A stretch of DNA of 64,000 nt from Polytrichum commune (Eukaryota; Streptophyta; Polytrichopsida; Polytrichales; Polytrichaceae): assembly GCA_950295325.1 (NCBI GenBank), contig OX485803.1, positions 32,860,001 through 32,924,000 on the forward strand, read 5' to 3'. The first letter of the stretch is position 1. Every line of letters begins with the position of its first letter. This document shows, piece by piece, positions 60,378 through 64,000 of the stretch. The translations under genes and the position numbers were made by a program. The notes under the pieces are model-generated. The model saw only the letters and a list, made by a program, of their open reading frames with translations. It had not been told where the DNA came from and ran no database searches.

Positions 60378-61700
60378 TCAGCCAAACTTGAGGCCATTAT
60401 CACCATACTCCACATTGGACAAACGATTCAAAGTGTTAGTTGTGTTCACAAGGTCATGAAAATCATATGACCACTCCATCCCATTCATTCCCCCAATTTT
60501 TGAAAAGAAAATTTCATAACTATCACTCCCAATGAGGTGCAGAGGGACCGGCAAATGTGGATACATGTCTCTAAAATGCTTCACCAAGAGCACAAGGAAG
60601 TGGCAAGATAGCTGGACATCAAGAAAACACTAGTGACTCACAAAGTTGGAGGAAAATGTGAATCTTACAAAGTTGTTTCCAATTGCACGATTGCCATGTG
60701 TAAACCATAGCTTCCACAACCTAAAGAATAACAAGACTTTTGCTGCAAGCACAATCCTACTTTGAAGGTCAAGAACTTGGGAAGAAAAAATGTCGATGTA
60801 ATCACCACAAATTTGAAGATACATCTCGGTGCCAAGTGTGCGCTCCAAGTGTGCTTCTTACTAATTCCTCCTCGTAGCCAAACACTCATGAGTTTTTTGC
60901 TCGCACATGCGCTGAGCGGAGTCCCAGTTTTGCCAATCCTTGAGCTGAACATCCTCCAATTTCAGGCCATGCTCATCAAAAGTGTACTTGTTGTTAATCA
61001 TTCCCAAGTGCGTGTGGAAAACTCTGTCTTCACCAAGCTGCAAAATCTTCACTAGCGAATCCAACAGGTTGATCAACTTCTTCCCATTATGTATCCAATC
61101 TTGATTGTGAAGACCCATGTAGTTTCTATCTTCATCAAGAGCAGCTGTAAGTAACCAATCCTCCCAATTAATGCTCAATCACTCTCTTGCAAGACTTCTA
61201 TAGTTAGTGAGCATTAGTTGCCATTTTCTATTGTACCCATCACTTGCGTGACCGATGATGGGCCCGACTATGCTCAGGCACTCTTTTCTTCATAATTCTT
61301 TGATCTTCTGCCACTATTGACTCACCCACAATGCATAAAAGCAATTGCAAGTAGCAACAAACACAAGTCGAGGCAAATTGGAATGGAGAGGATTCACCTT
61401 TATAATTCTAGCAAAATCTCTCACACGGCTAGTACGAAAGCCATCCACAATGTTGTTATAGCCAGAGTCTCCCATGCCTACAACTACCTTGTAATTGAAA
61501 ACAAAAACATGATTATCTTTTGGTCCACAAAATCCTAGTAATATATCCCAATGATGATCCTAGGCAATCCTACCCTTCACCTTAGTTTCATCCTCAGCTA
61601 GGATCATAGGGATTGGACCAAGAATTCCATGAGCTTCTTTTGCTTGTTTATAGATATGTGCCACACCTCGGAATATGTCAACATGTTTTCCTGGGACAAA
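60378..61700 (-). pseudogene. Transposase-like element: presumed catalytic core
   Basis: After a TAA at about 61,720 the frame continues FVPGKHVDIFRGVAHIYKQA and GPIPMILAEDETKVKGRIA, a stop at 61,560, WDILLGFCGPKDNHVFVFNY, RLVFVATCNCFYALWVSQ, a stop, then GPIIGHASDGYNRKWQLML and NWEDWLLTAALDEDRNYMGL (61,178-60,861). It proceeds through TEMYLQICGDYIDIFSSQVL (60,848-60,630) to GSDSYEIFFSKIGGMNGMEW (60,593-60,378). Acidic residues in AEDET, SDG and the late SDSYE block are candidates for the metal-binding triad. At least five stops or shifts show loss of function. Confidence 0.5.
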
Positions 61701-62660
61701 TTAGACACCCTTCCGATTTACACATTTTATGGAGTTGTAATTTGGACCACCAGAGTTCAAAGAAAACAAATCGTGCATTCGCCTACCTTCATACATTTTC
61801 ATTGCTTGTGAAAACACTAGTGAGTTACTAGACCAACGAGCTCCTTGTTTCTTGTGATTAAGGTTATTTGCCACATCTTTCATAAAATCCCACAATGCAG
61901 GTCCCCCCCCCATTGCACCAATCCTATGTGTTGATATTATGTCAGTACAAAATTTGTAAACGTTGTGTTCAGCAAATCCCCGTTTGGCTGACTCTCTCAA
62001 AGTTGGCTGACTGACTTTCAGCTGTGCTATTCTAGCATTTGCAGACCAATGCCGCATCTGCTTAGTTTCAATTTTTTGGTTAGCAATCGAGAGTGGGCAC
62101 TCAACTCAAATACAAACAAGTAACCTGCTTGCCTCCCCAGACTAGTGCCTCTAGAACCATGTTTCCCTATTGCATGCTCTTCATAAAGTACACGTGATAT
62201 GAAATCACATTTAGAGACAACACTTTGACACATGCTACAAGTCAAAATTGGAAATGGTTCAGCAAATCCAAAGACCCTCCTACATGACTTATGTTTGAAA
62301 ACCCCTTTCACTATAGTAACATCACCTTCTAGACTAAAGCAAGCCTCTAAATGCGGCTCGGGGTACCACAAATTCCCCGGGTGAGATTCAAACAACAAAG
62401 CACCAATACCATATGACTTCCCCCCATAAATACAGTGTGGACCCCTCAAACCCCAACAAGTTTGTGTACCAACATACATCTTTTCATAAGTGAAAATCTC
62501 ACCTTCAGTATGCTTGAAGAATGTGTGCAACCCTGTTTGACTAGACTGGATGTTGGACGTTGAGGTTTGGTAGGATGCCCGCTCTTGCCGGTGGATAATG
62601 CTGCGCCATCCTTGTGTTGATGCAAATCCTCCAAGGTCTTGTTGTGCACTACCCCATGTA
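61701..62660 (-). pseudogene. Transposase-like element: second Cys-rich part and linker to the core
   Basis: Frames 62,736-62,446 and 62,530-62,027 overlap by a frameshift near 62,500. They read TFFKHTEGEIFTYEKMYVGT, CIYGGKSYGIGALLFESHP and a second cysteine cluster KHKSCRRVFGF...ILTCSMCQSVVSKCDF. A further shift near 62,050 gives MRHWSANARIAQLKVSQPTL, GAMGGGPALWDFMKDVANNL and LNSGGPNYNSIKCVNRKG. The last phrases resemble the linker before the catalytic core of large transposases, which is inference. Confidence 0.5.
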
Positions 62661-62669
62661 CACGTATCA

Positions 62670-63672
62670 TTAAGTTAGCCTCCAAATTCCATTTCGGAGG
62701 ACAAAGTTGCAAGATTTCCCTTGGACAATGAGGCATTCAGCCTTAAAACAATGTGACTTCATGAAAGGTTCATTGGGATCCCCAATTAACTCAAATATAG
62801 GCTTATTGGGATCAATGGAGTCATTTACAATTTTAAGAATCCCAACGCCCTCTTCAATCAAGCGCTTGTGGTCAACAATGGTCACTTCCACGAGACTACT
62901 TATTGTGCTACCACTTTGAGGGTGGTCGTCAAACTTGATTCCCTTTTGGCGACAATAACTGCAAATGTACCCTGTGCTGATCAAGTGGTTTTCTTTTGGA
63001 AATTAGAGAACAAGTTGGACATTGTGTTTTTGTTGTGCTTGCTGGTGCTGCTCCCTATGAAACTCCGACATTCTCCACAAAACAATTGACAAGAACTACT
63101 CCGTCTTGATCCCATGACCGCAAGGACCAGATGTGATCGTCCATGGTCTAGACCTTCAAATCTCCACGAAGCTTCTCTTCCGCATTCAAGTACCACTGCA
63201 GTACATCTCTTAGTAGGAGGATGGACTTCAGCGCTTCACCATCTGTACATGAGTGCTCCTCTAATGTTGCAACCTTCGTAGTGGACACTAGATTTGTGAG
63301 CCTAAAATCTGTAGATTCAGGTTCTCTTGCAGCAGGCTCTAGCTGCACGTTGTCGCCAACATCATTTCTGATGCCCACTGATTCTCCAACATTGCCTAGA
63401 CAAGGACGTTTGTTGCAGTTCACCTCCGAATCTGAATATGTTCGAATGAGGTGGATGTAGTTTCTAATGGAATTCAAGGCTTCGAAATCGTCGTCAATCC
63501 TGCAACATTCTTCTACATCCCAAAACTGAAATGTTCCGAGCCGCTTGAACATGTTCAATTCTTCTAGTCGTTTCCTCAAAACCAACAAGGAGGTATTGTC
63601 TTCTGCATCCATCGGATTGAGTAATTTTGGTGGATCCCCTTTGCATTTTTGGAAGTATATCTTGACCCTCAT
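62670..63672 (-). pseudogene. Transposase-like element: N-terminal and zinc-finger-like part
   Basis: The frame opens MRVKIYFQKCKGDPPKLL (start 63,672) and runs 174 residues to a TAG at 63,148. Reading through the stop gives MDDHIWSLRSWDQDGVVLVN, then a frameshift near 63,075 into FCGECRSFIGSSTSKHNKN (63,196-62,981 frame). Another shift leads to STGYICSYCRQKGIKFDDH (62,984-62,670). The CGEC and CSYC pairs with nearby His residues look like a zinc-binding module for DNA recognition. The segment ends in a conserved-looking ECLIVQGKSCNFVLRNGIWR. Confidence 0.55.
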
Positions 63673-63749
63673 GGTGATTAGAAGTATAAACCCTACAACC
63701 AGTCTGTCACGTGAGGCGACATCGGGGGCTAAGTCACGTCAAATTAGGA

Positions 63750-63815
63750 GTAAATGGACTCCATTAGGAGTCCATGTGTGTTTGGATGGATTATGGACTC
63801 CACTGGGAGTCCTAG
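63750..63815. repeat. Paired ATGGACTCC hairpins upstream of the transposase-like frame
   Basis: ATGGACTCC-ATTA-GGAGTCCAT (63,754-63,775) is a perfect 9-bp stem with a 4-base loop. A second, weaker one GGACTCC-ACT-GGGAGTCC lies at 63,795-63,812. They stand about 80-140 bp upstream of the first ATG of the minus-strand frame. They may be transposase-binding or terminal sequences. Confidence 0.6.
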
Positions 63816-64000
63816 TTAGTTGTTCATCCACTCCATGGATGAAATCCACATAAGATTGGGGTTATGTGGAGAGGAAGGCATCTTGACTTGCCATTGTTGT
63901 CAAGTCAAGTCTTGTGAGTGTGTTTTGGGAGAGAGAGAGCTTGTTGTTGCTATCTTATGGCTATGGTGTAGTAGATCATGAGTAAAGCCTTTGCATTCTT
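63816..64000. other. Window edge, nothing firm
   Basis: Contains TCAAGTCAAGTC and a GAGAGAGAGAG tract. It could be part of an LTR or the element's terminal region, but the opposite end is outside the window. Confidence 0.35.

Larger units (their letters stand above)
59245..63672 (-). mobile_element. Unassigned DDE-like transposase element, pseudogene
   Basis: A long minus-strand protein can be followed through frameshifts and stops from about 63,672 to 59,245. It has an N-terminal acidic/variable part, a cysteine-pair region, a central region with GHASDG and GGMNGM blocks, and a C-terminal basic-rich part. The entries below describe each segment. The order (zinc-binding N part, then a large acidic-residue core with a late GSDSYEIFFS block) fits a DDE-type DNA transposase. 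I cannot place it in hAT, KDZ, P or another superfamily by eye. No terminal inverted repeats were found. Confidence 0.55.

Noticed and set aside
1-64000. CRISPR array, bacterial operons, rRNA or organelle insertions
   Set aside because: No regularly spaced repeats, ribosome-binding-site-led gene runs, rRNA-like blocks or plastid or mitochondrial gene sequences were recognised.

Overview
The window reads as nuclear DNA of a land plant: AT-rich, gene-poor and full of decayed transposable elements. The plant assignment rests on the one clear gene, an intronless-CDS glutaredoxin-like protein with an N-terminal MGC acylation signal and a C-terminal four-CxxC zinc module, a plant family. The MITE, SINE and LINE load and single gene in 64 kb suggest a large genome. 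The hAT and LINE types would suit a bryophyte, lycophyte, fern or gymnosperm, but the exact lineage is a guess.

Layout. 0.2-3.2 kb: a decayed hAT transposase with its introns. 5.2-5.9 kb: clustered copies of a dispersed repeat, seen again at 32.3 and 51.2 kb. 9.7-10.3 kb: a tandem duplication just downstream of the glutaredoxin gene (10,655-12,301, minus strand). A GC-rich island at 13.6-14.5 kb is its likely promoter or leader. 15.5-20.8 kb: a nest of short terminal-inverted-repeat elements. 20.8-29.2 kb: mostly unrecognisable. 29.3-30.65 kb: nested CCGGTT-rich palindromes, two head-to-head copies of a CCGGTT repeat, and a near-identical second copy of the 20.3 kb MITE between them. 33.2 kb: a second hAT fragment. 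34.8-35.2 kb: a MITE with palindromic ends. 37.4-38.3 and 52.4-53.3 kb: two fragments of one LINE family. 40.7-44.7 kb: a minus-strand LINE pseudogene (RT and RNase H) flanked by ~210 bp direct repeats. 44.9, 48.9 and 53.5 kb: three more TIR elements. 46.7 kb: a full-length tRNA-derived SINE with target-site duplication; a 5'-truncated relative lies at 25.8 kb and a similar 3' tail at 55.0 kb at the end of a probable LINE fragment. 58.0-63.7 kb: a long minus-strand pseudogene of an unassigned, DDE-like transposase with zinc-finger-like cysteine pairs.

Only the glutaredoxin-like gene looks functional. The most interesting items are the 90-bp near-perfect palindrome with its nested stems, the unassigned transposase-like element, the shared SINE/LINE 3' tail, and the set of small elements whose ends share a GGTTTACAC-ATGGACC or CACTTCACA theme. 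All calls come from reading the sequence by eye and by translation; no database search was possible.
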